Part shown: in pieces, positions 31,868-43,690 of the stretch
How the letters are laid out: each line of letters starts with the position of its first letter
Position numbering within the stretch: the first letter of the stretch is position 1
Source: Euborellia annulipes
Taxonomy: Eukaryota; Arthropoda; Insecta; Dermaptera; Anisolabididae
Direction: 5' to 3'
NCBI GenBank assembly: GCA_023213315.1
Contig: JAKCPI010005239.1
Coordinates: 27,830 to 91,829 of the forward strand
Length of the DNA stretch: 64,000 nucleotides
Program-made: the position numbers and the translations under genes
The notes under the pieces: model-generated
Databases searched by the model: none
What the model saw: only the letters and a program-made list of their open reading frames with translations
Told to the model about the DNA's origin: nothing

Positions 31868-33500
31868 AAATTGTTTATTGAAAATAATCTCTCCTTGTCA
31901 TCTCCATCTAACATATTTTGAACTTTTCTTTATGCTTTTAATCCATTATTCCTTCTAGAATCTTTTCAGAACTAATTAAAATTACATTAATTTAGTATTT
32001 AATGAAAAATTTACCAAATTCTGTTGATCCAAGGATAAGAGTGAAAGTTTCGCTTTTGATAGACAAAGGCACTTAAAAGAGAAAAGAAAATTGCTAGGCC
32101 TTGGCTTTAGAACAGCCTCTAAATTGCTTTTTTTCCAACCCCTAAGCATCTAATAACAGTGTTCTTGCTAGACTGACATCAACATTTGATTAGTAAAGTC
32201 ATTATTAAAGTCAGATGTTTCTGAATATTCTTCAAGTGACGATCAGATTGAATTCAGATGTTTAATAAAGATAGATAGCTAGCTAATTCTAGCTATTCTT
32301 TCATTAAAAAGTGTTAACGTTCCTTTTGAAGGGTTGTTTTAACTTTTATAACTTTTATATATATAATTTATTATTATTTAAGAGTAATTTATTTTTAAAT
32401 AAAGAATTATATATATCATGCATCAGAAAAAATATCACGAAAAAATTTATTTCACTTGGATAGAAATAAATAGGAACTGTGTCTAAATGGCCTCTGATGC
32501 CAAAAATTCCTTAAAACAAATTAAAAAAAAAAAAAAATTAACTACTTAATAGAGATTAATTAACAAAAAAATATTACCATTAATCTTGTCAATTCATTTG
32601 ATTTTTTAAATATTTTCCAATTTCCTAAATTTGATAGACGCATCTAATCAGCATTCGTTGCTTCTCGTCGTTAGGATCAGCTTTTCGATTAAAATTTCAA
32701 TCGAAACTCCCGCAGCTTTAATACAAACTCCATTATAAGCTAATAGATTAATCTCCAGTGCTAATCCATTCAGGTAGACACCTCAGCTGAAACAATTGCT
32801 TATCTCTTTATCAGGGCAACTCCTAGTACATTAACATCCTCGATCAGACTAATAGATTCCAGATAGACTCGCAATTAATTCATAGACGCACATTTGTTAG
32901 GTATTATTGTCATGAATGAAGTCGTTGAAGCCGACCGGGCCTGGCGGACCACCAAAACTGGTTGCACAAATCGAATGATTATGATATTTAATCATAATGT
33001 AGAGAGAAAGAGAGAGAGGGAGAGAGACCGGTTAATAATATGTGGCTTCCACGTATAGTTAGCGTTCCTGAAGTTTCATCATTAGAATGTAAACAATGCT
33101 AGGGGGGCTTTTGAAGTCGGGCGCTTCAGGGACCTCGCGCTTGATTTGTGTCCATGAAGAGAACAGGTTCCTCCGTGGGAACGCCGCCCACGCCGAAGTC
33201 CCTGGTCAAGTGTCCAGGTCTTCGGGCCTTCTTCATCTTATAATTTTTTTTTCCTTCCATTTTCTTCTTTCTTTTCATCCTTCTTCTTATCTTCTCTTCT
33301 TCTTTTTCTTCAGCCAGCGCTTGAGGTTGTTTTGACGCGAGTTTTTGATTACTTTTTCAAGCTCTTCATTAAGTTCATCGTCACCTAAAGTATTAGATTA
33401 AATCCTACATGTTAGATAGTGGCTAGTCACATTGATGCAATATCGAACAAGTTTTATATGAATGTTTGAAAATTGACCTAGCCATACTTGTAGATAGAAA
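31868..33500. other. Mostly unique; T2 SINE tail at 32450-32520
   Basis: At 32450-32520 ATAGGAACTGTGTCTAAATG then GCCTCTGATGCCAAAAA is a T2 SINE tail fragment (plus). 32630-33000 is a non-repetitive island of balanced composition. At 33090-33240 a GC-rich patch holds a 36-codon minus-strand frame (MKKARRPGHLTRDFGVGGVP...). It is not recognised; a retroelement 3' end is possible. GA-rich tract at 33001-33027. Confidence 0.35.
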
Positions 33501-33507
33501 AATAAAA

Positions 33508-33675
33508 TTGAGTCGGGGATCTAGAATCTAGAATAGTCCGCCCGCCTCGAAAGCGTGAAGGTCATGGTTCGAGTCCAGGGGGTGCAATTTTTCCCAACCA
33601 TCAAATTTGCTATCTTAAACGATATATTGACTGGCTAATGAACCGTCTATTTAAGATAAATTAAAAAATTCCAAA
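33508..33675 (+). mobile_element. tRNA-like SINE candidate
   Basis: B box GGTTCGAGTCC (33566-33576) is preceded by GAGTCGGGGATCTAGAATCT and CCGCCTCGAAAGCGTGAAGG, which can fold like a tRNA anticodon region. The A box is weak. A 100-bp body follows, ending in A-rich sequence. Single copy in the window. Confidence 0.4.
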
Positions 33676-33942
33676 CAAAGCTCTACCTAGTTAAAATTAT
33701 ATATCAATAGTTAGGATATTATTATAATTTAAAGAAAGTCGCGTCACCCAGGCGGACTTCACCTCCTCTGGACCTCTTTTTTTTTTGTTTTCTTCTATAT
33801 CACTATCCCTCTCTTTTTTTTTATACCCTTGAAAATAAAGGCTAAACATATTTGGCTCGAGCCCTCCTGCTGTGGACTGTCGTTTTTCTATTTCATTAAC
33901 TATTAGAAGATCGTTAAGTTTAAAGATTGTTCAGTTTTTTGT

Positions 33943-33983
33943 AACTCCCGAAAATGGGATAATATCCCGAAATATTCGAGTAT
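33943..33983 (+). ncRNA. Decayed hammerhead-like motif
   Basis: Stem I candidates ACTC and GAGT flank CCGAAAA, a perfect GGGA...TCCC stem II, and GAAATATTC. The catalytic core has lost U4 and G8 compared with CUGANGA, so cleavage is not expected. It fits the other motifs as an old copy. Confidence 0.25.
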
Positions 33984-34784
33984 AATCTACATTTGTTGTT
34001 TACGGTATTCTGAAAAAAATCTTACTTAATTTCGCAATTTTACTCCACAAATAATTTTCTTCCTAATAAAACAATATCTCCTCTTTTTAAAATCTACAAA
34101 CAGTAACCTATATACCTGAATAAATAAATATATAATTAAGATATTTATTTTAATCATCCATAAAGGGTTTGATGATATGATTTATTTTTTTAAATTAAAC
34201 AAATATAATTTCATGGATGAGTTTTAATTTTCAATTTATATCATTACTCTTAAAATTAATTTATATATTAATTTGAAATGCATCAGTAGGTTTTTAATTG
34301 CGGACCTTTTAATTGAGAATGAAACAAGTCGGCTCACTCTCGGACAGATGTAAATTTTCTCATCAATCTTGAGGATTATTTTTTTTTTTTTTAATTAGGA
34401 CCAGTTCGAAATTGATTTTCCGCAGTGAACATACAAAGACAACACCTATAATTAATGAAAATAGTTTTATATATTAACTTTTATATGTCTCTTTAAAATT
34501 TTTTCACTAATGGTCCTAAATTATTTTCATCAAGTCATAATGAGACAAATTATAGCTGTAGAATTTGAAAAGAATTAAGCAGGTTTATGAGCGGAAAGGT
34601 GTGTTAATCAACCAAGCATATAGAAAGACTTCGGTTTAAGGAGTAGTTTAGGAAATGATCACTTTTTAAAATGCTTTTATTTAACTTGTTTTTATCTTTC
34701 TATATGGACATCTTATAGTAGTCACAGCCACTATTCCGAACAGATCTTATAGTCTATTTTAAGAAACTTCTCAAAGGTTTAGAG

Positions 34785-34870
34785 CAGTGGTTCCCAACTT
34801 GGGGGGTGATCGCCCCCCAAGTGGGCGATTTGGGCCTGTGGGGGGGGGGGAATATTGGGGGGGGAGGGTG
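34785..34870 (+). mobile_element. hAT 5' end (partial)
   Basis: CAGTGGTTCCCAACTTGGGG is a typical hAT terminus. GC-rich subterminal palindromes follow (GATCGCCCCCCAAGTGGGCG). The matching right end was not found nearby, so the element is truncated or disrupted. Confidence 0.45.
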
Positions 34871-35157
34871 ATAAGTATTCAAAGGAGGAAAAATTAAAAT
34901 AGTACTATAAAATAAAACAACAAAGTTTTCAAACTCATTTATTTTTTCAAATTTTAACTGTAAACTTTCTTAGTTTTTTCATATTCCAATTTCAAAATGA
35001 AAACATGTACTACTCCTGTTTTTTAATTAGTTATTTATTTCCCTTCTTTGTTCTTAAAAAAAAAAACCTGTAAAAAATGTTAATTTTTTTTCTATTTTAT
35101 GAATGACCCGATAAAACTGCTTTGGTTGTTTTTATATAAGGTAATAAAATTGTTTAA

Positions 35158-35340
35158 AAAATCTGGTGTGACTGGTCGCACAGCACACAACTTGTTCTTA
35201 CCTTCGTTAATTGAAAGTTGGGTTCTGTGCTTATCACACCAGATTTTTTGGGTCGATATATATTTAATATCCAACAGTATGGTAGACCTACATTTGAATT
35301 TGAAGATGTAAGATTTATAAACACAAAAAAATATTTATAT
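35158..35340 (+). mobile_element. Hairpin-microsatellite element, 5' portion
   Basis: ATCTGGTGTGACTGGTCGCA ... TTATCACACCAGATTTTTTG is the 5' hairpin, followed by about 100 bp of body (TTTGAATTTGAAGATGTAAG). It then ends; the 3' half is absent. Confidence 0.65.
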
Positions 35341-35924
35341 TTTGTTATAGTGAAAGGCTTGCGATTACATAAAATTTTATTTATTCATTTATTTTTTTTT
35401 TTTAATTTAAAATCATAATAAATTATGAATTTTATCTAATTATGTAAATGATAAGCTTCTGAATTTTTTTTTTTAGCGAAATATTCAAGTTTATTATATT
35501 TCATGCTCATTCATCTTTTTGATTTATGGCTATATAAACTTCTTATAATTGTAGAGTATCTTGTTGAAATTACTTTGAAAGAATTTAGATGACTCTCAGT
35601 AATTTCTGCCATCCTATCGTTGATATAATTAGAAATATTTCACATTTTTTTTTTTTTTAGTATTTATCTATTATTCACTCGAATGTAAAATTTTAATTAT
35701 TTGGAAAAAATCAATTTTGATTCTTAAAGAGTTTTTCAATATTTAGATTTTTTTTTTTTTTTACATAAATATAAATTAATTTTTAATTTCATATGTATGT
35801 TAGATGTATTATTAGCCAGAGCTGATTTCGCACCACCTTCAAAATCAGATTAAAATTAAATCTGTACAAAACCATCCCCTAAATTTAGATACTCTTTTTT
35901 TCGAATCCCAAACAATTCCAATTA

Positions 35925-36181
35925 GGGCCCTCGGACTTATCTTAGTTGGTAGCGGGTCTGCTTTGTATACCAAGGGTCGAGGGTTCGGATTCCAGGCAGT
36001 CCGATGATTTTATTTAAGCCATTTGGATACCAAATGCCTGGACTCCCTCCCCCTCCAATAGATATATTTACAAATAACGAGTATGGTTTAAAATCTTAAA
36101 TGGCATAAGTTGCCGAAAAGTCTTTGTTTGCGTGTGTGAATGTGACTGTGAATGGGAAAAAAGTGTGAGTGTTTTTTTTTC
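35925..36181 (+). mobile_element. tRNA-derived SINE (T1 family), forward copy
   Basis: GGGCCCTCGGACTTATCTTAG, A-box region TTAGTTGGTAGC, then TTTGTATACCAAGGGTC, B box GGTTCGGATTC, the body CAGTCCGATGATTTTATTTA and the tail AAATGGCATAAGTTGCCGAAA, ending in GTGTGAATGTGACTG and a T run. The only plus-strand T1 copy. Confidence 0.75.
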
Positions 36182-37745
36182 AATTCCAATTAGGGAAAAA
36201 TAAAGTTGTATTATTAATAATAATCAGTTTGATAGTTTGGAGTAATTTTTTTTTTTTTGTAAAATAGAAATAATCATTAATGATTAGTCCTATTTGAAAG
36301 AAAACTTATTGTTGACATCACAAATATTTGTAACGAAAGATCACCAATGTTTTTCTCATAAAACTGTCCGTAAGCCAATACCAAAAAAGGCTAGAAATGT
36401 GATAAGTGGAGTCGACAAAAACACTGAAACCCTTTACAAAATAATAAATAACAATAATTTTCTTGTTAATTTATTATCGTCGTTTTTTTTTCATGCTTCA
36501 GCTACTGTTCTTTGCACTCTGATAAAATATAAAATCACCAATTAATTATCTTTTAAATTCCATTTTTGGACTTTCCTAATAAGGATTTTTGGTTTCGCAT
36601 TAAAGTTAACATGGGTTCAAGGTTAAGAAAATGTTTTTTTTTTAACTTTCTGCTTCTTTATAGCGATACCACTTATTTGTAAGATTATTTATTTGTTCAC
36701 TGATGCGTTGGTTGTGGCGTTAATTATATTTAAAAAAAAAAATTAATCTCATACGTTCAAGCACGCTTTCAGTCTTTTTTCCACAAACGCTTCCAAGTCT
36801 TCTTCATAGCATACCGAGGCGTTTCGGTGTAATTAAAGGCGATTCGGTAGTCGGCGCCGAACATTTTCTCAAGTGGTTTAACTGTTCCCGGGCTAATTAA
36901 ATGAAAAACTTACAAACCATTTTTTTTTACCTCCTCCACCGCCTTCTCATCCTCATTATTATTATTTTTTGTTTTAGTCCAGCATCAAATCTTCTACGAC
37001 ATTTCATCACATCCATCACTACCTTTCATTCCATGATAATTGGTACTTATTATTTCGTTTAGTCGATGAGTAGAAAATTCAAGGATACCAACAAACAAAA
37101 CAACAAAAAGAAACAGTTATAGAATTTTTTTTTGTTTTGATGCTATTTTATTTTTATGTATTTATTTTGATGCTACTTTATTTTGAGCCGTTCGGAATCT
37201 ACAGGCCTTTAAATTTTGAAATTAGAATTTACCGCCTCGCGCGGTAAAATGACGACATATCTAAAAAAAATAACAAAAGGTCCGGGTGTATTGAACCACA
37301 CTTTCTAAAATATATTTAGATTAAATGTAGCTTTCATGGCCAAATAGATATGCATTCCGGAAAAGTGGCAATTTTTCGATAGTTTTTTCCCTAAAAAATT
37401 AGGCTTTTGAAAAAAAAAAATTGGTTCTAGAGTTAATTAATCGTGATTTTTTTAGTATAGTCAATTAGAGTTTTCTTTTTTGCACAAATTGACATCACAT
37501 TTAGTGTGATTTGATTAGCCGCTCGGAATCTTCAGGGGTTTAAACTTTAGCGTTGTTAAAGGAAATAATAGGAAAAAAATAAATGGTGAAATCTCTGGCT
37601 GAAGAATCATTCTTTCTAACCGTGCAATCAACATGATTATAGCTCTTAAGATAGATTAGTTACTCAACCCGCTAACTTTTTCGTGCATTCCTCCCCACCC
37701 GGCCACTATACATGCATTGTAAGACGTTTTCACGAAAAAAATAAT
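36182..37745. other. Unique AT-rich, with a diverged direct repeat
   Basis: GCCGTTCGGAATCTACAGG (about 37185) recurs as GCCGCTCGGAATCTTCAGG (about 37518), with about 40 bp of similarity 330 bp apart in direct orientation. Apart from the exon candidate at 36769 nothing else was recognised; the 83-codon frame at 36294-36545 is not convincing. Confidence 0.3.
36769..36892 (-). CDS. Candidate terminal exon of an unidentified gene
   Basis: On the minus strand an acceptor (TTTTTCATTTAATTAG) precedes 36892. The frame then runs PGTVKPLEKMFGADYRIAFN followed by YTETPRYAMKKTWKRLWKKD and TGA. The segment is much less AT-rich than its surroundings and its residue mix is protein-like. I do not recognise it and found no partner exon. 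It could be chance or a retroelement remnant. Confidence 0.28.
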
Positions 37746-37751
37746 TTTTTT

Positions 37752-37944
37752 TAAAACCCTTTTCGGCTTCTGCGGCCATTAAGGGGTAAGAATTTGTTTA
37801 AATAAATTTTAGATACAATTTACCGATGTCCACTGGGTGTTCCACATGCTGATGGCTCAGTCATCAATCCCAAACTTTCGCCGCGCTTGGCATCACTTAA
37901 CTGCAACGATTGTGTTGTTCTTCTCCGTTACCAGGACCCCTGGC
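37752..37944 (-). mobile_element. 5S-rRNA-derived SINE (SINE3 type)
   Basis: The minus strand has GCAGTTAAGTGATGCCAAGC then GCGGCGAAAGTTTGGGATTG, ATGACTGAGC and GTGGAACACCCAGTG, aligning with the 5S rRNA internal promoter and 3' half. The tail is AATGGCCGCAGAAGCCGAAA, the same motif as in the tRNA SINEs. Sister of 20030-20236. Confidence 0.6.
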
Positions 37945-40900
37945 AAAAATTTTAGAATAATAAAAAGTAAAAAAATTATAAATAAATTATTTTTACGTGT
38001 TTTAAATTAAATTATCGCATTTGAAGAGAATTTGTAATTTAGTAATAATAATTTATATTTTTCAATTCCTAAACAAGAATCTAGCTAAATTATTTGTTTG
38101 GTGATATGGGACTATAATTAGAATTTTTCTTTTGTAGAAAACAAGTTAACATTTTTCTATCGAAAGATGGGGGGCTAGTCCCGTCAAAACCTAGTAAAGC
38201 AGTCTCTTTTTTGAAAATTCTCACTCGGAATTTTTGAAAATAAAAATAGGCCTAGGCCTATATGAAATTCTTTAGAAGGGGCAACAATTGTCTGGCCTCT
38301 ACATACTATGCATTGTTTCACCTGTTCGCTTTTTTCTTCAATTTTCTATTTATTAATTCATGTGACTTTATCTTTGACAAGATAATTCCATATAATTCTA
38401 TTGGCTTCCAATCTTCTCGATGCTTGTTCTTTGTGGACCATCTAATGTTCATACCTTATCTGGTCATGTCTTGATCTTTGTTAGGACTCCGCACTCCACG
38501 GCCAAGGCCGCCGACATTAGAATACTCTTAATTGCCAATAGCAATAAAAAAATCGTAAATACATTTCACAAATTCAACTTGTCTAAAATATAATTTGAAG
38601 TTTTTTTTTTAGATTGTATATTTTATTTGTAAAAGAATAAGATTTGGAATTCAAAATATTTCCGGTTTCTTTTTATTTATCTCGTACTATTTCATTATAG
38701 GACTAATTACTCACTTAAGATTTATAGGGATGATTAAACATTTTAATTTAAAAAGATTTTTGTTAAGTATTACTAGTTATATTACATGTATCTATTAATA
38801 TTTCCACGATCTCTTTTTTACTTGAATATGAAACGAGGAATGAAAGCCGCGAAAATTTCTTCTTGTATAGATCTTCAATAAATTATATCGATTGATAGAG
38901 TTTTCACATAGTGCAGGTGCAGGTTTTCAAACAACTCCTTATAGACTGTAAATCTTCAATATAAAGATATTTTTCAAGATGAGTTTTTGTCTAATTGGTC
39001 ATAATTCTCACACTAGGATTGAATGTGTTAAAATAAATTATATTTTAATAAAATTTTTTTCAGTGAATTTTCTTAGAAAAAATTAAAATATCGACACTGT
39101 TTTGTTTATAGGTTAATTTTGCGATTTTTTCTTATACAAACACTCCATTATCCTTCCTTTGTCAAGCAAAATATTTACAAAGAGCTGAGAGAATACTCTC
39201 ATTCATATCTAAAAATAAAATAGCACCCTCTCAAAATAGTATTCTTTCGCTTGGGATATGGAGGCATAGTAGAAATGCACGATGCATCACTTTGGGTTTT
39301 TTTAAACATATTTTTATAATCCATTTAATTTAATTGAGAATTAATTTAAATAGATTTTCATTATAGTTCTTTAAAATCCGCTAGAAACGTTGCCTCTATC
39401 GAAATGAAACTTCCAATACTTGATTGTTTAATTACATTAATATTTTATCACTAAAGCTACTAAGCAAACCTACCAACCCTTTTAACGTGAAATGAAATTT
39501 ACCTGGAAAAATTAATATTGCTAATAGAAAAAAAAAAAATTAAATTAGAAATTTAATTGACTTTCATTTTCATTCTTTAATAAATTATTTTATTTATTTC
39601 AAAAAAAAAAAATATTCACAGTGAAAAAATAGATGGGAAATAAATTATAGAATTCTTGAGTTTCTACTCTCCTTACTAGATGATATTTTACCTTTCAATT
39701 GGAACAACTTTATTTGCTCTTAAAACAACACTTAAAAAAAATCTTTCAAGAAATCATTACCTACTATAAAAAATAAATAATAAATGTGTTTCTAAACTTT
39801 TTTCAATATATTATAATATCAGCTAAGAAAGTAAAAGGCAATGTATCCTGGACCTCATGTTTATAAAATTAGTCTGATCCAGAGCTCGTTATTAAATAAA
39901 AATTTGAAAGGTATATTTATAAATTCAAGCGAATCCAAATTTACCTTTGATTATTATTTTCTTCTTTTTTTTTTAAGGAATTTATTTCGGCATGCAATTA
40001 TTTTTTCACGAAGTAAAATAATAATAATAGAAAAAAAAAAAAAAAAAAACTAGAAAGCATTTAATAATTTGTATGTTTTAGATCAAGGGCATCTATTCTT
40101 AATAATAAGTTTGAGTTAAATTCCAATTTGAACTAGATAACAAAAAGTATTTTTATTAGTTGTCTTCAGAAATAACAAAAAGCCTCCACCCTTCTGAATA
40201 AATAGTTTATTTATTTTTAGAAAATATAGAACAAATGTGACATTCTGTAAACCTACACGTTTCGTGATTTGCATTTTAGAGAATATTGCCCATTCGAAAT
40301 GTCTGTGTGTGTTAAGTGTTATTTTACTAGTTATTTACTAAAGTAATAATTCACTCCTAGTAGAAACTTTCCCATAAATTGAATGAATTACAAAAGAGAA
40401 TTTTATGAAAAACTTGTTAGTTGAAATACGAAATTTCTAAGGGAGACGCAAAATTAGCAATTAGAGGTCAATCTGAGAGGTCCATCTGATGACGACTGAC
40501 TTCAAGGGATAAATTTTGGGTTTTAGTATGTCATTAGGGAGAGTTGGAATGAAAAGCCAATTAAGACATTCTCTTTTCGACCTCCCACGTCAACTTGAGG
40601 ATGGAATTGAAAGCAATCGAAGCATATGATGACAACCACTCATATCTCTCGCTGCAGAATGGACTTTCTGATTTGCATACCAACATATGGTCAAATTAAC
40701 TATCCAGATGAAAAAGAAACATATTTTACAAATAATCACAGTAAATAGAAGTGCACAACTTATATTTGTATTATGTGTATATAATTTAAAATAATAAGAA
40801 CAAATGAAAAATTTTGCTTGAAATTTATTTTATAACTTTTTTTTTTATACTTGAACATTCATATATATCCCACTCTTTATTTCAATACTAAATATAATTT

Positions 40901-40980
40901 AAATTTATGAAACCACTCATCCTAAAAACATTAAGCATTATCTTTACATCTGCTCTAATGGATAGGGGCAAATAAATTTA
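37945..40980. other. AT-rich, no feature recognised
   Basis: 3 kb of AT-rich non-repetitive DNA. The frames at 38262-38474 and 39841-40053 are low-complexity and lack homology I can recall. 40440-40700 is somewhat richer in G+C but shows no defended feature. Confidence 0.45.
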
Positions 40981-40983
40981 TTT

Positions 40984-41170
40984 TTCATTTTAAAGTCATT
41001 TCGGCTACTTTGGTCATTTGACTTTTACAGAAACATTATTTTATACATTAGAATATTGTTGAGAAATATTCTTGTATCACTGACGTCCGATGGTGTCTTC
41101 TTCATCCGTGCCATCACCAGATCCTGAGCGTTCATTTCTTGTTTACTTCGTTCTTGGGACTATTCCTCTT
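40984..41170 (-). mobile_element. SINE sharing the common tail
   Basis: The inverted tail CATTTCGGCTACTTTGGTCATTTG is the same as in the 5S and tRNA SINEs. The head (minus: GATCTGGTGATGGCACGGAT...) is too diverged to decide between a 5S and a tRNA origin, although its size and spacing resemble 37752-37944. Confidence 0.4.
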
Positions 41171-41341
41171 CTTCTATTTTATTTTATTTAAAATTTATTA
41201 ATTAGGATGGGGGATTATCTCTTGGACCATCCGAACCCCCACCCCTCCCAAAAAAAATTCTGCCTCGGCCCTGATCCACCATAACACTGAAAGAAATACG
41301 CCCCAACTAAAAAAAAGTAGCATATTATGAAATTTTATTTA

Positions 41342-41604
41342 TATATGGACCCTGTTACGCATTAGTGTGTCAAGCGCCAAAAAAAAAATTAAAAATTGAG
41401 TTAAGCACGGAATATTGTTTCAAATGCTATAATTAATAGTATTTTTTATGAAATATGACCTAAAAAAATTTATATTTAATGTTACTTGCACAATAGACAA
41501 AAAAAATTATATATAATCTAATCAAAACAAGAAACTTTAATGTTAATTTTCTCAAAACTCGGAAGCTGGCGCTTGACACACTAATGCGTAACTGGGTCCA
41601 TATA
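41342..41604. mobile_element. 263-bp MITE with 38-bp TIRs
   Basis: TATATGGACCCTGTTACGCA and its continuation to GCGCCA at the left recur inverted at 41567-41604 with one mismatch. The interior is AT-rich without ORF. TA-rich flanks do not allow a firm target-site call. Only copy in the window. Confidence 0.75.
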
Positions 41605-41879
41605 GCTTATAGATATTTATATTTCATCTTTGACATAAAAGATATTCAAAATAGAATATTAAAAAAGATAGCTTTCAATTTATTATTTTTCGCAAACAAC
41701 AGAATTCTTAATAGAAATTAAAAATCAACAACCGGAGCGCTTTTTATTAATGTTAAATGTCGGTTGTTTAAACAGACTTCCTAAGTAAATCCATTTTCAC
41801 GCTCTGGCACCTCTTTTTATCTCGCACACGCAAGCGAACGTGTTCTTTGTTTCGTTATAATTTATTATTTTTAAATTTT

Positions 41880-42060
41880 TAATAACGCCCAAGACGCCCG
41901 CATGTTGCGTGCATTTTAGGTGTGGGTTGAATCCGGACCGTATTTCGACTCTAAAGGCCAGATTTTGTTTATGCACACCAGGAGACTTGAACGCACCGAG
42001 TGTCCTAACCAGTTGGAGGCGCCTTGACCAGGCGCGGGAACATGCCACGGTCTTTAAAGC
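41880..42060 (-). mobile_element. tRNA-like SINE candidate, weak
   Basis: The minus strand reads CTCCAACTGGTTAGGACACT then GGTGCGTTCAAGTCTCC, like a D arm and T arm with a shortened anticodon region. The GC-rich segment also produces an 83-codon frame that I regard as a by-product. Confidence 0.3.
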
Positions 42061-42446
42061 CTAGCCGGACTGATTTGTGGCCCACAAGCTATTTATTTAT
42101 TTATTCTCGTAGACAAACTATTGCTGACTACATTTTGGATTAGGATTCATGACATTCTTAGTTATGATATGTAGTCTTTGTTTTAGAAGAAGGGATTTAT
42201 TTCATAAATTTGTTTCTTAATGCATAATTATTTTATCTGTTCGTCCATAACTTAAACCACTTATACATATTTAACCATGACCTTAACAAATATTTCTCTA
42301 ATTTTTTAAAATGTTATTACACCTTAAAAGAGCTTCTCAAAATTAATCACTAAAATTTTTTTGTTTAAGCCAGTATTGAACCCTCTTCCTAGCAGATACT
42401 TCATTTTTCAAATTAAATAAATAATTTTTCAAAATTAAAAAAAAAA

Positions 42447-43096
42447 ATCTGGTGTGACTGGCGCACAGCACACAACTTTCTCTTACCTTCGGTAATCGAT
42501 AGTTGTGTACTGTGCTTGTCACACCAGATTTTTTGTGTCGACATGTATTTAGTTCCCGGCAGTAGGGAATATTTGAATTCAGATGTAAAATTTATAAGTA
42601 TGGGAAAATATTTATATTTTGTAACCATGGCAACCATTTCTCCTATCTTTCCTATGAAGCACAAGAGTAAAGTGTGCTTCAAACAATTTTGAGGGCAAAA
42701 CGAGAATATACATTTGAAATAGCATCTAAAAAATAATTGATTTTTGAATTTTAATCAATCAATCAATTTTGAGAAAATCGAAAAAAACTGACAAAGTACA
42801 TCAGTAAAGTACTAGTACTCTTTGGCCGATTTTGATTAAAAGCTTATTTTGTCGGTCCCGAGGGGTCTTTAACTTAAATATAAAATTTCAGCCTCATAGC
42901 TCAATTCCTTCATGCTTAAAATTGAACACACACACACAGACACACAGACAGACCATGTCGCGAAAATCACTTTTTTGGATTCAGGGGACCTCAAAACGTG
43001 AAGATCCATCAAAATCTCGACATCGAATTTTTGACATGAATCCAATACTTTCTCTTATATATATATATTACATATATACATAGGTAAGAGAAAGTA
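42447..43096 (+). mobile_element. Hairpin-microsatellite element, full length (650 bp)
   Basis: 5' hairpin ATCTGGTGTGACTGGCGCAC ... CTTGTCACACCAGATTTTTT, with CTTTCTCTTACC in its loop. A body of about 330 bp follows, then a CACACAGACA microsatellite and a conserved 110-bp tail (GATTCAGGGGACCTCAAAAC). The 3' hairpin is TACTTTCTC...GGTAAGAGAAAGTA. The loop word CTTTCTCTTACC is the complement of the 3' GGTAAGAGAAAG. Inserted in A-rich DNA. Confidence 0.75.
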
Positions 43097-43099
43097 AAA

Positions 43100-43690
43100 A
43101 ATGAGGCAGTATTGTTTAGTAAATTCATATAAAACAAAAGAAAGCATGTTTGTTTATTTATTCTTACAATATAAATGAACACTTGAAAATTCTCGGGTGC
43201 ATAAGAACATGTTCGTAGTTACGTTGAAATGTAAATTACAATTGTGTCTGTTGTCAAAATATTTATTTGTTACTAGTGTCCCTAGCTTGCATTGTTGATT
43301 AGAGCTTTGAATTAAAAGAGTAAGTCAAATGTTGTATGCAATTTTTGATTGCTTGAAGCAAGTCGAGTTCCGCTCTCTTCAGATGATCAGGACAATGGTA
43401 GAGTAGTGTGTCGGACAACGGCACTCCAGGTAGCGAACACCCCAGGGAAAATTAAGCTAATAAATTGTAAGAAATGTCCTTCAAAGATCTTCACATCAAC
43501 GGTATTCTTGCTTTTCTCATTTACTATTTCTATTCACAATTTATGGAGAAAATTTAACTAGTCCCCACAATATTTTTCTCGTTTTGCTTCTGATTCCCCC
43601 CTTAAGTAGGCTAATAAAAACTTAATTTTTTTCATTCAGAAAATTCTTTGTTTTTAAATTGATAATTTACCGGAAAACACTCATATAGAT
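43100..43690. other. Non-repetitive gap, no feature recognised
   Basis: Between the first full hairpin element and the hAT. A 70-codon frame (43349-43561) is unrecognised and not splice-bounded. Confidence 0.4.

Noticed and set aside
33140..33240. Zinc-finger or other host gene on the minus strand
   Set aside because: An open frame of about 36 codons with Arg/Gly-rich content but no conserved motif; more likely a retroelement end.
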